Assembly (NCBI RefSeq): GCF_001434395.1
Contig: NZ_AZFS01000044.1
Span: forward strand, 124,001-188,000
Direction: 5' to 3'
Length of the DNA stretch: 64,000 nucleotides
Source: Levilactobacillus hammesii DSM 16381
Lineage (GTDB): Bacteria > Bacillota > Bacilli > Lactobacillales > Lactobacillaceae
In this document: positions 26,187 to 34,927 of the stretch, in pieces
How positions within the stretch are numbered: the first letter of the stretch is position 1
How the letters are laid out: each line of letters opens with the position of its first letter
The notes under the pieces: generated by a model
Told to the model about the DNA's origin: nothing
The model's input: only the letters and a program-made list of their open reading frames with translations
Databases searched by the model: none
Translations under genes and position numbers: made by a program

Positions 26187-27494
26187 TTAGTTGTTTTCGT
26201 TGTCTTCCATATCTTTCTTCAAGCTATCACCAATCAGATCGCCCAAAGAGAAACCGGTGCTTTCTTCTGGGGCGTTAGCCGTTGAAGTTTCAGCAGAGTT
26301 CCGGTTGTTACGACGACGGTTGTTGTTACCACCGTTGTTGTTCCGGCTCCGGTTATTGTTGTTGCTGTGGTTTTCGGAAGCTTCGTCACCAGATTGTGGC
26401 TTTTCTTCCAAGGCTTTGATAGACAATGCCAAACGGTGATCGTCTGGACGAACGTCTAAGACCTTAACCTTGATTTCTTGACCAACCTTCAGAACGTCAG
26501 CAGGCGTTGCGATGTGTTGGTGAGAAATTTGGGAAATGTGAACCAAGCCTTCAACGCCAGGGAACACTTCAACGAAGGCCCCAAAGCTCGTCAAACGCTT
26601 AACAGTACCGTCTAAGACGCTGCCTTGTGGGGCTTTGTCTTCGATACCATCCCAAGGTTCTGGTAAGGTTTGCTTGATAGAAAGGGAAATCCGGTCGCGG
26701 TCTGGGTCTACGGATAAGACCTTAACCTTAACTTCTTGGCCCACCTTCAAGACATCACTAGGCTTTTCAACCCGTTCAAAGGCGATTTCTGAAACGTGAA
26801 CTAACCCATCAACACCACCAAGGTCGACGAAGGCACCAAAGTTGGTCAAACGTGCAACTTTACCTTCGACAATGTCGCCAGCCGTCAACTTAGCCATGAT
26901 TTCAGCCTTTTGTGCGGCGCGTTCCTTTTCAACGATTGCACGATGAGAAAGGATTAAGCGGTTTTCGCTAGGTTCGATTTCGACAATCTTGAATTCCAGG
27001 GTTTGACCCTTGAATTGTGCCAAATCTTCAACGAAGTGGTCAGATACCATAGATGCAGGAACGAATCCACGCACACCAGCATCAACGACTAACCCACCCT
27101 TAACCACTTGGGTAACGGGTGCAGTCAACGTGTGACCTGCTTCGAATTCCTTTTGAATGTCGTCCCAAACCTTACGGGCTTCCAAACGACGTTGTGACAG
27201 TAAGTAACTGCCGCCTTCCTTGTCAGTACCAATACGAGAAATTACGACGAGGTCCATAACGTCCCCGACTTTAATTACAGAATTAATATCATCGACTGGC
27301 TTCGTGGAAAGTTCCTTCTTTGGAACAACCCCTTCAATTCCAGTGTCAGCAATACCGACGATTGCTTGTTGGTCGTCATCGATCGTTAAAACTTCACCCT
27401 TAACGACGTCACCGACTTTAACGTTATCGATGCTGTTTAAAGCATCTAATAATTCGTTATTTTCATTGTTTTGACTCGTGCCATTTTCACTCAT
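26187..27494 (-). CDS. rpsA: 30S ribosomal protein S1
   Basis: The 435-residue Firmicute-type S1 has four S1 RNA-binding repeats: GDVVKGEVLTI near 25, GHTLTAPVTQVVKGGLVVDAG near 110, GDIVEGKVARLTNFGAFVDL near 195, and GSVLDGTVKRLTSFGAFVEV near 280. The tail after about 365 is rich in Asn, Arg and Gly (NNNNRSRNNNGGNNNRRRNN) and ends with an acidic segment. It binds mRNA on the 30S subunit. ATG 27494 follows AAGGAGGAAAAATTCGC. It lies directly after cmk, as in many bacteria. Confidence 0.95.
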   Translation of the reverse strand: MSENGTSQNNENNELLDALNSIDNVKVGDVVKGEVLTIDDDQQAIVGIADTGIEGVVPKKELSTKPVDDINSVIKVGDVMDLVVISRIGTDKEGGSYLLSQRRLEARKVWDDIQKEFEAGHTLTAPVTQVVKGGLVVDAGVRGFVPASMVSDHFVEDLAQFKGQTLEFKIVEIEPSENRLILSHRAIVEKERAAQKAEIMAKLTAGDIVEGKVARLTNFGAFVDLGGVDGLVHVSEIAFERVEKPSDVLKVGQEVKVKVLSVDPDRDRISLSIKQTLPEPWDGIEDKAPQGSVLDGTVKRLTSFGAFVEVFPGVEGLVHISQISHQHIATPADVLKVGQEIKVKVLDVRPDDHRLALSIKALEEKPQSGDEASENHSNNNNRSRNNNGGNNNRRRNNRNSAETSTANAPEESTGFSLGDLIGDSLKKDMEDNENN

Positions 27495-27573
27495 GCGAAT
27501 TTTTCCTCCTTGCGACAACTCTAAATACCATTTTAGCTGATTATGCTGCTAAAAGCTAGTAAATTGCCTATTT

Positions 27574-28254
27574 CTATAGGGATTCTTTTTCTTGGATGAT
27601 TTCAGCGATCCGATCAGCCACTTCTTGGATGGACATTGACGTCGTATCGAGACGAATGGCGTCCGCTGCTTGGGTCAGTGGTGAAATCTTCCGGGTTGAA
27701 TCTTTGCGGTCACGTTCTTCAATCTCGTGCTTTAACGTGGCTAACGGGGTATTGATCCCCTTGGCCGCGTTATCCTTCAGGCGACGTTGCGCGCGTTCAT
27801 CCACGCTGGCCACCAAAAAGATCTTAACTTCGGCGTGTGGCAATACCGTAGAGCCAATGTCGCGACCATCCATCACGATACCACCAGCATCGGCGATCTG
27901 CCGTTGACGTTCGGTCAATTCCGTCCGAACAGCGGATAAGGCAGAGACTTGTGAAACGGCATTTGTGACATCCGGTTGGCGAATGGCCAAGGTGACTTCG
28001 GTATCATCGACAAAGACCTTCTGAACGGGTGTCCCGGGTTCAAACCGAATGGTGATCTGATCCAAGAGGTTCTTAACTGCAGCTTCATCGCCTAGGCCAA
28101 CGCCCTCCTGCAACACTTTCCAAGTAATTGCCCGGTACATCGCTCCCGTATCACAATATATGTAGTGGAAACGTTGTGCAACAATCTTAGCGACCGTACT
28201 CTTTCCGGCCGAAGCTGGGCCGTCAATGGCGACCTGCAAACCTTGTTTATCCAT
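27574..28254 (-). CDS. cmk: Cytidylate kinase
   Basis: Cmk phosphorylates CMP and dCMP. The 226-residue protein has the P-loop IDGPASAGKST near 10-20, CDTGAMYRAITW, a MDGRDIGSTVLPHAEVKIFL NMP-binding segment and the LID region ERDRKDSTRKISPL. ATG 28254 is preceded by AGGGAG; a TTG seven codons upstream is in the leader. The cmk-rpsA order is typical. Confidence 0.96.
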   Translation of the reverse strand: MDKQGLQVAIDGPASAGKSTVAKIVAQRFHYIYCDTGAMYRAITWKVLQEGVGLGDEAAVKNLLDQITIRFEPGTPVQKVFVDDTEVTLAIRQPDVTNAVSQVSALSAVRTELTERQRQIADAGGIVMDGRDIGSTVLPHAEVKIFLVASVDERAQRRLKDNAAKGINTPLATLKHEIEERDRKDSTRKISPLTQAADAIRLDTTSMSIQEVADRIAEIIQEKESL

Positions 28255-28286
28255 GCAAACCAAACTCCCTATCAATTAATTAAAAC

Positions 28287-28919
28287 CTATTTAACCCGTA
28301 ACTTCTGGCCAGGATGCAAGGATGCACCCGAAGAAAGACCATTCAGTTGCAATAACTTGTCAACGGAAATCCCAGCATTCGTGGCTACCCGGTAGACCCC
28401 TTGGCCAGATTCAACCGTGGCGTACTTCTGACCAGACGTCGCACTACTCGTTGACGTGCTGCTGACACTACTGCTTGAAGCGACTGCCGAACTACTGTGA
28501 CTGGTGGTAGCCGAAGAACTGCTAGTCGTCTTAGCCGAACTAGCAGTCGTGGTCGATGTCGTTGATTTCTTGCTACTTGCCGAAGAAGTGGTCTTCTTCG
28601 ATGATGCTTTCTTGCTTGATGATTTATCGGAGCTCTTGGCCTTCTTAGAAGATGAGCTGGATGAACCCGCTGCTACCTTCTCCGTATTTTGTGGCCGGTT
28701 AACCGCACTCTGGCGGGCCAGTCCATAGACCAACGAGGCTGCCGCAATCACGATGATAATGGCCACGAGAATAATGGTGACCATGGTGTTGCTATGATTT
28801 TGTCGCCGCATTTTCGTTCGTGACAGGTTACCCTGATCGTCGCGATCATCAGCAAACGAAGAATCCCACGGATGGGACTCTTGCTCCTTCGACGTTTGAT
28901 CGTCACGCTTTTGACTCAT
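28287..28919 (-). CDS. Membrane-anchored LysM-domain protein
   Basis: The 210-residue protein has a charged cytoplasmic N-terminus of about 45 residues, one membrane helix (MVTIILVAIIIVIAAASLVYGL), a linker of about 80 residues almost wholly Ser, Lys, Thr and Ala, and a C-terminal LysM domain (VYRVATNAGISVDKLLQLNGL ... LHPGQKLRV) that would bind peptidoglycan. The Ser-rich linker is a likely glycosylation or spacer region. It matches B. subtilis YpbE in place, between recQ and cmk. The ATG pair at 28922/28919 follows GGGAGG; 28919 gives the better spacing. Confidence 0.85.
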   Translation of the reverse strand: MSQKRDDQTSKEQESHPWDSSFADDRDDQGNLSRTKMRRQNHSNTMVTIILVAIIIVIAAASLVYGLARQSAVNRPQNTEKVAAGSSSSSSKKAKSSDKSSSKKASSKKTTSSASSKKSTTSTTTASSAKTTSSSSATTSHSSSAVASSSSVSSTSTSSATSGQKYATVESGQGVYRVATNAGISVDKLLQLNGLSSGASLHPGQKLRVK

Positions 28920-28990
28920 CATCTAACCTCCCTGAAAAACTTTCAACCGTAATTGTACCATACCAGCTAGCTGAATTCTCTAAATTCTTC

Positions 28991-30412
28991 TTAAAATAAC
29001 CGGTGTAATCGTGCCCGCCAATCGTCCACTGAGTCTACCGGGGCCGTTTTAGCCTTAGCCAGCAGTCCTAGTTGTGCTAAATCCGGGGACATCCCCGCCG
29101 GTGCACAACAATCCGCTTGATGCTCAGGGCTCTGTTCGTCAAACGCCTGTAGCCAATTGTGTCGCAAACAGTGCGGTTCTCGCACGTACGCCAACATTTG
29201 TGCCAGTGCCCGATTACGTTCGCGTTCGCGGCGACTAAAGAGCTGGATCACGGCCGCCTCGCTAATCCCATGCCGGCGGTAAAATGCCAACAGGGCAATG
29301 GCCGCATCCTCCTCGCTAAACGCCTGCGGTCGCGCATAGTAGCGGTGAATGGTCTCCGCCTCCGGCCGGTTAGCCTGCCCCAACATCAGGGGCAATTGTT
29401 CATCCCCGCTGGCATAGAGCAGAATGGCAATACTCTGCTGTCCATCTCGACCGGCCCGACCAATCTCCTGCGCATAGCTTTCAAAGTCGGCCGGCAAATG
29501 ATAATGAATCACGTAACGCACATCGTTCTTGTCGATTCCCATGCCGAATGCACTGGTCGCACAGATCACATCCAGCTGATCCGCCATAAATTGCTGCTGA
29601 ATCTTAAACCGATCCTCGCTACTCAGCCCCGCATGGTACGCCGCAACACGAGCACCCGTTTGCTGTTGCAGACTCAACGCCGTATCGGTCGCCTGCTGCT
29701 TGCTGGAAAAGTACACCACACCCGGCCCCTGCATCTGGCCCACCAGTTGGGTCAATCGTTCCTGTTTCTCCGGTTCATTCTCGACGTGTTCAACATCCAA
29801 AAAGATATTGGGCCGGTCAACGGACTCGGCCACAATTTGAGGCTGACTACGCAGTTGCTTGGCGATCTCTTGACGTGTCGTCTGCCCCGCCGTTGCCGTC
29901 AGCATCAAGGTCAGCGGTTGCTGCAATTGCGACCGAATCGCGCCCAACAACAGATACTCCGGCCGAAAGTCTGGGCCCCACTGGACGATACAGTGCGCCT
30001 CATCAATCACCAGTAGTCCCAGCTGCAGCTGCTTGATCTGCGCCAACATCTGCGGTTGTGCCAGCATCTCCGGTGACATGAAGAGAAACTGATAATCCCC
30101 CAGATGCCGCAAGATTTCCTGACGCTCCGAATAACTGGTCAGGGAGTTAATCGCGGCTGCCCGGCGAAACCCGGCCATGTGCATCCGGTTCACCTGATCA
30201 TTCATCAATGACAGTAAGGGCGAGATAATTAAGACACAGCCCGGATGGCGATACCCATACAACTGATAAATTAAGGTCTTGCCCGCGCCCGTGGGTAAGA
30301 CGGCCAGCGTATCTTGCCCCGCTTCTAGTGCCGTTAGTGCCGCTGCTTGGCCAGAGCGAAACGTGTTGAAGCCGAATACTTTTTCAAGACTCGTGGTTAA
30401 TGGCTCAAGCAT
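28991..30412 (-). CDS. recQ: RecQ family ATP-dependent DNA helicase (RecS-like)
   Basis: The 473-residue helicase has motif I LPTGAGKTLIYQL, motif II VIDEAHCIVQWGPDFRPEY, motif III LTATAG, the conserved GMGIDKNDVRYVIHYHLP and QEIGRAGRDGQ, and a short zinc-binding tail with Cys-rich HCLRH and DCCAP. There is no HRDC domain, so it is the short RecS form. It is co-transcribed with the YpbB-like gene, whose stop overlaps its ATG by 8 nt. It unwinds DNA in recombination and repair. Confidence 0.92.
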   Translation of the reverse strand: MLEPLTTSLEKVFGFNTFRSGQAAALTALEAGQDTLAVLPTGAGKTLIYQLYGYRHPGCVLIISPLLSLMNDQVNRMHMAGFRRAAAINSLTSYSERQEILRHLGDYQFLFMSPEMLAQPQMLAQIKQLQLGLLVIDEAHCIVQWGPDFRPEYLLLGAIRSQLQQPLTLMLTATAGQTTRQEIAKQLRSQPQIVAESVDRPNIFLDVEHVENEPEKQERLTQLVGQMQGPGVVYFSSKQQATDTALSLQQQTGARVAAYHAGLSSEDRFKIQQQFMADQLDVICATSAFGMGIDKNDVRYVIHYHLPADFESYAQEIGRAGRDGQQSIAILLYASGDEQLPLMLGQANRPEAETIHRYYARPQAFSEEDAAIALLAFYRRHGISEAAVIQLFSRRERERNRALAQMLAYVREPHCLRHNWLQAFDEQSPEHQADCCAPAGMSPDLAQLGLLAKAKTAPVDSVDDWRARLHRLF

Positions 30413-31448
30413 CTTCTACACCTCGCTTATCGCACCAAATCGCATATAGTCGAAAATAAAAGAACGCATACCGATCCTGTAGTGCCTGGGGCATGGCCGT
30501 ATATTGCCAGTCATCAATCGGTCCCGTCAAGACATTCGCAAATTCTTGTCGCATGGTAGGCGTCAGAATCCAGTCATAGGGAAACTGATCGCGAGGCAAC
30601 AGAATCGCGGCCTCCAGAAGGTGTTCTCGTGCCGTACTTGGCTTAATCCTTCGTGCCGCCGCAATCTGTTCCAAGCTACGCCCTTGCCCCATGGCCGCCA
30701 GCGTCTGTTGGGCACTGCGCGTCACTGGCGAACGCCAAACCGACCGTAGTAGTCTGGTTAGTGGCTGGTCTTCCGCCTGGGCATCACCCGCAATCTGCAT
30801 CACCCCATCTAGTTGCATCAGGGTGATCTCCCACGGCGTCCGTTGCTGCTCTCTGGCCAGTTGTTCCGCCGTCAGTCCGGGTTGCTGATAACCCGTAAAC
30901 AGCGCCGTGACCACGCTGGCCGTTGCTTCCGGCAACTGTTCTAAGCTCTTTTGCAGTGACACGAACGTTTGTTCGGATAGCCGAGCACTCTTCACTTGAT
31001 AAAACCACCGGCGCACCGCCTGACGCGTCTCGAGATCTGTCGTCAACGGATAATAGCGTTTGGTAGAATGCGCGTACTGGCTCACGACCTGCACGGCCAG
31101 CAAGATTCGTTGTCTCGCCGCCATCAGATCGAGCTGACTCCAGGTGGCTTGTGTCTGAGGCTGATAATAACGGGTCTGCGCCTGGGCGGCTTGTCCTGCT
31201 GGCGAGAGACGAATCTGATCGGGTGTTTCGCCCACCGTAATGAAACCCCGCTGTTGCAACTCACGCGCCGGCGCATCCAGGGCGCCTCGAGGCAGCTTCT
31301 TAGCCAAGCCTACCAGGTATAGCAAGTGATAGCGTTGTCCCCAATACAGGGTCGACACCGTCTTCCGTTCCCGCAGGAGGTTTTCAATCACCCGGAGACG
31401 GCGAAACTGCTGCTGATCGAGTAAGGCCAATAGGTCCGCCGCTTCCAT
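30405..31448 (-). CDS. YpbB-like helix-turn-helix protein (RecQ partner)
   Basis: The 347-residue protein has no enzyme motif. The C-terminal part, LAAMGQGRSLEQIAAARRIKPSTAREHLLEAAILL, is a clear HTH of the YpbB/RQC-like kind that in other bacteria is found on RecQ helicases themselves. The rest is helical and rich in Gln, Arg and Leu. B. subtilis has the same pair ypbB-recS. It probably supplies DNA binding to the short helicase. ATG 31448 follows GGAAGGAAG. Confidence 0.8.
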   Translation of the reverse strand: MEAADLLALLDQQQFRRLRVIENLLRERKTVSTLYWGQRYHLLYLVGLAKKLPRGALDAPARELQQRGFITVGETPDQIRLSPAGQAAQAQTRYYQPQTQATWSQLDLMAARQRILLAVQVVSQYAHSTKRYYPLTTDLETRQAVRRWFYQVKSARLSEQTFVSLQKSLEQLPEATASVVTALFTGYQQPGLTAEQLAREQQRTPWEITLMQLDGVMQIAGDAQAEDQPLTRLLRSVWRSPVTRSAQQTLAAMGQGRSLEQIAAARRIKPSTAREHLLEAAILLPRDQFPYDWILTPTMRQEFANVLTGPIDDWQYTAMPQALQDRYAFFYFRLYAIWCDKRGVEDA

Positions 31449-31494
31449 AATCCCGCTTCCTTCCGTTTTTAAACTGTTCCTAGTTTACCATACG

Positions 31495-31521
31495 AAAAGG
31501 GCTGGCAGCGCGCCAGCCCTT
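31495..31521 (-). terminator. Terminator after ribU
   Basis: On the minus strand GGGCTGGC-GCGC-TGCCAGCCC is followed by TTTTCG. Confidence 0.85.
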
Positions 31522-31550
31522 CATTTCAATTCAATTTCCAATTAGTGTGG

Positions 31551-32132
31551 TTATGACAGCGTGTGCTTGCGTAACCAGGGCGCCATTCGCCGATTAAGCA
31601 GGATGAACAGGATACCCAGGACAATTCCCTTAATCAGATTAAAGGGAATCACACCGAATAAGATGAGCTTATTAACGGGTAATCCCAGTGACATCCCCCA
31701 GACCTTTAGATACAGGGGCGTAATGATCCACCAGTTAGCCAGTGACAGCACCAAGGTCAGACTCAACGTCCCAACAATGACCGCCACTACCTGCCGTTTA
31801 AACGTCCACTTGTGACGCCGTAACACCGCACTGATCGGCAAAACCAGTGCTAGGTCCGCAATGAATGCCGTCAAAACACCGATAAAGTTCACGATGTCCA
31901 GCCCCGTTGTGACAAAGTACAAGAGCTCCTTAATCGCAGCAATTGTCACCGCCCCGACTGGTCCAAAGATACCTAACCCTAGCAACACGACCAGATCACT
32001 CAAATCGAGTTTCATGTAGGGGACAATCGGGATGATGGGGATCGACACAAACATTAAAATATAAGAGACCCCCGCAAACAATGCCATCTCGACCATGGCA
32101 CGAACACTTAACCCCTTCTGACTACTTTCCAT
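31551..32132 (-). CDS. ribU: Riboflavin ECF transporter substrate-binding protein RibU
   Basis: The 193-residue protein is an S component with about six membrane helices: MALFAGVSYILMFVSIPI, YMKLDLSDLVVLLGLGIFG (with the conserved DLSDL), AAIKELLYF and ANWWIITPLYL. It partners with a shared EcfAA'T module encoded elsewhere to import riboflavin. The FMN riboswitch and terminator immediately upstream support the ligand call. ATG 32132 follows AAGGAGGAATTAG; 24 extra codons upstream are inside the terminator loop. Confidence 0.93.
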   Translation of the reverse strand: MESSQKGLSVRAMVEMALFAGVSYILMFVSIPIIPIVPYMKLDLSDLVVLLGLGIFGPVGAVTIAAIKELLYFVTTGLDIVNFIGVLTAFIADLALVLPISAVLRRHKWTFKRQVVAVIVGTLSLTLVLSLANWWIITPLYLKVWGMSLGLPVNKLILFGVIPFNLIKGIVLGILFILLNRRMAPWLRKHTLS

Positions 32133-32177
32133 GAGACTAATTCCTCCTTGCGGCCATCTCAGTGACGCGACCCTACG

Positions 32178-32210
32178 AAAAAAGGCCTCGCCACAGAAGA
32201 GCAAGACCTT
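32178..32210 (-). terminator. Regulated terminator of the ribU leader
   Basis: On the minus strand AAGGTCTTGC ... GCGAGGCCTT (ten pairs, three of them G-T) is followed by TTTTTCG, between the FMN aptamer and the ribosome site. FMN binding would favour this hairpin and stop transcription. Confidence 0.8.
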
Positions 32211-32250
32211 GGAGTTTACGTCTAAATTAATCTACGCAAAAAGCAACGTC

Positions 32251-32364
32251 TCATCTTCTGCATACCAGACTATACTGTCGGTTCCGGAGTTGCACCGAAT
32301 CAACCGCTCGCGCGGGTCGCGGACTTTACCGCCGGTCGGGAATTACACCCTGCCCTGAAGATGA
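32251..32364 (-). promoter_or_regulatory. FMN riboswitch (RFN element)
   Basis: On the minus strand the conserved blocks appear in order: ATCTTCAGGGCAGGGTG, AATTCCCGACCGGCGGTA, AGTCCGCGA, GATTCGGTGCAACTCCGG AACCGACAGTA and AGTCTGGTATGCAGAAGAT, the last pairing with the first. This is the FMN aptamer; it controls ribU. Confidence 0.95.
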
Positions 32365-32388
32365 ACCTTAAATTTTTAGTACACCTTT

Positions 32389-32417
32389 AATGTACTAAAC
32401 GAACCAACGCCTGTCAA
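32389..32417 (-). promoter_or_regulatory. ribU promoter
   Basis: On the minus strand a perfect TTGACA (32417-32412), 17 nt and TACATT (32394-32389), about 20 nt upstream of the aptamer. Confidence 0.65.
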
Positions 32418-32426
32418 CAATTTGCC

Positions 32427-33149
32427 TCAGGCCAAACCCGTCAACCGCCGGAGTTCCTTGACCTCTTCTGGTTTCAGATTCCGTGCATCACCGGGTTGAA
32501 GCCCCTTTAACGTCAAGAAGCCATACTCTTCACGTTTCAGCTTTTCCACGGGACACCCAATCGCATCCAGCATCTTCTTAACTTGATGGTTCTTACCTTC
32601 GTGAATCGTTAACGACACGATGGCAATCTTTTTCTTGTCATCGGTACTTAAGATCTTGGCCTTAGCTGGGGCATACGTGATCTTATCCACCGTAATCCCC
32701 TGACGCAACTGCCGCAGCGCATCATTCGTGGGAATCCCCGTAACCCGTGCCACGTAGGTCTTTTCCACCTCATACTTGGGGTGCGTTAACCGGTTGGCTA
32801 ATTCGCCATCGTTGGTCAACAAGATTAAGCCTGACGTGTCGTAGTCCAACCGGCCCACTGGGTAGACCCGTTGACTCACATTGTCGACCAAATCGACCAC
32901 GGTCTTCCGGCCCTTTTCGTCATTGGCCGTTGAAATCACGCCGCGTGGCTTATATAACATCATATAAACGGGGGCCTCACTGGTCGTAGGGACACCGTCC
33001 ACGAGAATCTTATCGTGCACACTGACCTTCGTTCCCAGTTCCGTCACCACGGTTCCGTTAACCTTCACGCGACCGCTCATAATTAATTTTTCTGATTGGC
33101 GCCGTGAAGCCACACCATCGTGGGCTAAAACTTTTTGTAATCGTTCCAT
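32427..33149 (-). CDS. rluB: 23S rRNA pseudouridine synthase RluB-like
   Basis: A 240-residue enzyme with an N-terminal S4 domain (MERLQKVLAHDGVASRRQSEKL) and the RsuA/RluB catalytic domain. Catalytic Asp lies in GRLDYDTSGLILLTNDG; PRGVISTANDEKGR precedes it and HEGKNHQVKKML follows. It makes a pseudouridine in 23S rRNA; the exact site is inferred from the family. ATG 33149 immediately follows the scpB stop, as in Bacillus scpA-scpB-rluB. Confidence 0.93.
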   Translation of the reverse strand: MERLQKVLAHDGVASRRQSEKLIMSGRVKVNGTVVTELGTKVSVHDKILVDGVPTTSEAPVYMMLYKPRGVISTANDEKGRKTVVDLVDNVSQRVYPVGRLDYDTSGLILLTNDGELANRLTHPKYEVEKTYVARVTGIPTNDALRQLRQGITVDKITYAPAKAKILSTDDKKKIAIVSLTIHEGKNHQVKKMLDAIGCPVEKLKREEYGFLTLKGLQPGDARNLKPEEVKELRRLTGLA

Positions 33150-33767
33150 TTAGGTTTCATCTCCTGATTCTCCTGATTGGTTCAGCTGCTGGTTAAAGGC
33201 TTGTAAGAAGAGGTCGCCCCCGTCCCCATCACTCTGCTCACTCGGATTAGCAGCAGCGGGAAGCGGTGGCAGTTCAGACAGTTGTTTCAAGCCAAAGTAG
33301 TCGAGAAAGTAAGCACTGGTCCGGTACAGCTTAGGCCGTCCCGGTTCATCCAACCGACCAGCGTCCTCAATCAAGCGTCTTAAAACGAGCTTTTGGACCG
33401 TCGAAGCGCTCTGAACGCCCCGAATCTCATCCACTTCAATTCTGGTAATTGGCTGACGATAGGCAATGATCGCCAATACTTCTAGGGAGGCTGGTGACAG
33501 GCTGGTGCTCAACGGATTCTCGAAATACCGTTTAACCAGGTCGCCGGCCGCTTCCTTGGTCACGAGGCGGTAAGTAGTGTCGTTCACCATCAGCTCTAAC
33601 GCCGAGTCCTGATCGGCAACGTACTTCTGTGCCAAGCGCTCCAATGTGGCTAAAATTGCCGGTCGTAGTAAGCCGGTTGCCGCGGACAAATCCGCGACCG
33701 TGATCCCTTCGTCACCACTGACGAACAGGAGGCTTTCAATCTGTGCTAGAGGTGACATCCGTGGCAT
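33150..33767 (-). CDS. scpB: Segregation and condensation protein B
   Basis: ScpB is the winged-helix partner of SMC-ScpA in chromosome condensation. The 205-residue protein has two WH domains: [24 protein letters not shown] and [25 protein letters not shown], followed by an acidic tail. ATG 33767 has AAAGGA four nt before it; a second ATG three codons in is also possible. It overlaps scpA by 32 nt. Confidence 0.95.
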   Translation of the reverse strand: MPRMSPLAQIESLLFVSGDEGITVADLSAATGLLRPAILATLERLAQKYVADQDSALELMVNDTTYRLVTKEAAGDLVKRYFENPLSTSLSPASLEVLAIIAYRQPITRIEVDEIRGVQSASTVQKLVLRRLIEDAGRLDEPGRPKLYRTSAYFLDYFGLKQLSELPPLPAAANPSEQSDGDGGDLFLQAFNQQLNQSGESGDET

Positions 33768-34524
33768 ACCGTCCTTTCAAACGTAAAAAGTTAATCTGTA
33801 GGGGCACCAGCCGACTGACCTGTTGCAGGCCAACCTGACGTTGCCGCGCCAGCTCCAGCACCGCTAGAAACGTGGTCACAATCTCGGCCAGCACGGGCGT
33901 TTGCCCAATTAGCTGTTCAAAGCTCACTGGTCCGTGGCTCTGTTCCAATCGGGTCAACACTGTGGCCATCTGGTCCTTAATCGTGTAATGGGCCTGTTGA
34001 ATGCTCTGGGTAACGGGCTTGGCGACCATTGCGCGATGGACCAACTTGGCCAACGCTGCCTGCAAATCCGCCGTTTCAATGCCGGGTGCGACCGTCAGCG
34101 CGACCGAATCGGGAACGGCCATTGCGGGCCGGGTAAAGTGTTGCTGACGAGCCTGTGCCCGTTCCTTCAACACCTGAGCCGCCTGCTTATACCGTTGATA
34201 CTCCAGCAACTGATTGACCAGGTCCTCTCGAGGATCCCCGGCGTCATCCTCATCACTGGGTTCTAACGTCTGGGGCTTAGGCAAAAGCAATTTCGCCTTA
34301 ATTGCCATTAAATTGGCCGCCATCACGAAGTACTCCCCGGCAACGTCCAAACGCAGGGTCTGCATCTGATGCAAGTAGTCCAGGTACTGACTGGTGATGG
34401 TGGCAATCTGAATATCATAAATAGACATTTCATTCGTTTTAATCAAGTGAAGCAATAAATCTAGTGGCCCCTCAAAGTCACTGACCTGAATCAGTGGTTG
34501 GCCGCTTGCTGTGGCTTTGTCCAT
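33736..34524 (-). CDS. scpA: Segregation and condensation protein A
   Basis: ScpA is the kleisin of the bacterial SMC complex. The 262-residue protein shows the N-terminal domain [20 protein letters not shown], then [17 protein letters not shown], an acidic linker, and a C-terminal winged helix with ...[21 protein letters not shown] 34524 follows GGGAG. Its start lies inside the end of ribT. Confidence 0.95.
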   Translation of the reverse strand: MDKATASGQPLIQVSDFEGPLDLLLHLIKTNEMSIYDIQIATITSQYLDYLHQMQTLRLDVAGEYFVMAANLMAIKAKLLLPKPQTLEPSDEDDAGDPREDLVNQLLEYQRYKQAAQVLKERAQARQQHFTRPAMAVPDSVALTVAPGIETADLQAALAKLVHRAMVAKPVTQSIQQAHYTIKDQMATVLTRLEQSHGPVSFEQLIGQTPVLAEIVTTFLAVLELARQRQVGLQQVSRLVPLQINFLRLKGRYATDVTSSTD

Positions 34525-34873
34525 GGTGATACTCCCATTTCGCAATAATCTTGGCTGTGGAGAGCGTCCCCATCAGTCGTTTCGTTGGTAATAACGTGGC
34601 CAGTTGATCCAACAACTGCCACGTATTCTCAGTCAGGTCCTTATCCGGCATCAGCGTCACGAGACGCACAATCAGATAGTCTCCCTGAATCTGCGTCCCC
34701 ACGGCACCGGCAAAATCATCACGATCGTCCTTCCACAAATACAGCGTCCGATCGTCACCGCCCTGATACCACGCCAATTCCCGCTGCAGACGATCCCAGT
34801 CCTTAAAACTGGGCATCAAGCTGAGCATTCCCATCGCGATTTTTTGATAATCACTCCGATATTTCAGTAACAT
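34478..34873 (-). CDS. ribT: RibT-like GNAT-related protein
   Basis: The 131-residue product begins MLLKYRSDYQKIAMGMLSLMP and continues with LYLWKDDRDDFAGAVG and YLIVRLVTLMP, like B. subtilis RibT, a small acetyltransferase-like protein long annotated as a riboflavin-operon protein. No clear Q/RxxGxG acetyl-CoA loop is left after TLMPDKD, so activity is doubtful. It sits before scpA and overlaps it by 47 nt, and is the family's usual neighbour there. Confidence 0.7.
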   Translation of the reverse strand: MLLKYRSDYQKIAMGMLSLMPSFKDWDRLQRELAWYQGGDDRTLYLWKDDRDDFAGAVGTQIQGDYLIVRLVTLMPDKDLTENTWQLLDQLATLLPTKRLMGTLSTAKIIAKWEYHHGQSHSKRPTTDSGQ

Positions 34874-34927
34874 GCTGTGCCTCCGTTAAATCGTCTCCAT
34901 ACTCTACCACACTTCACCCCACCAAGG

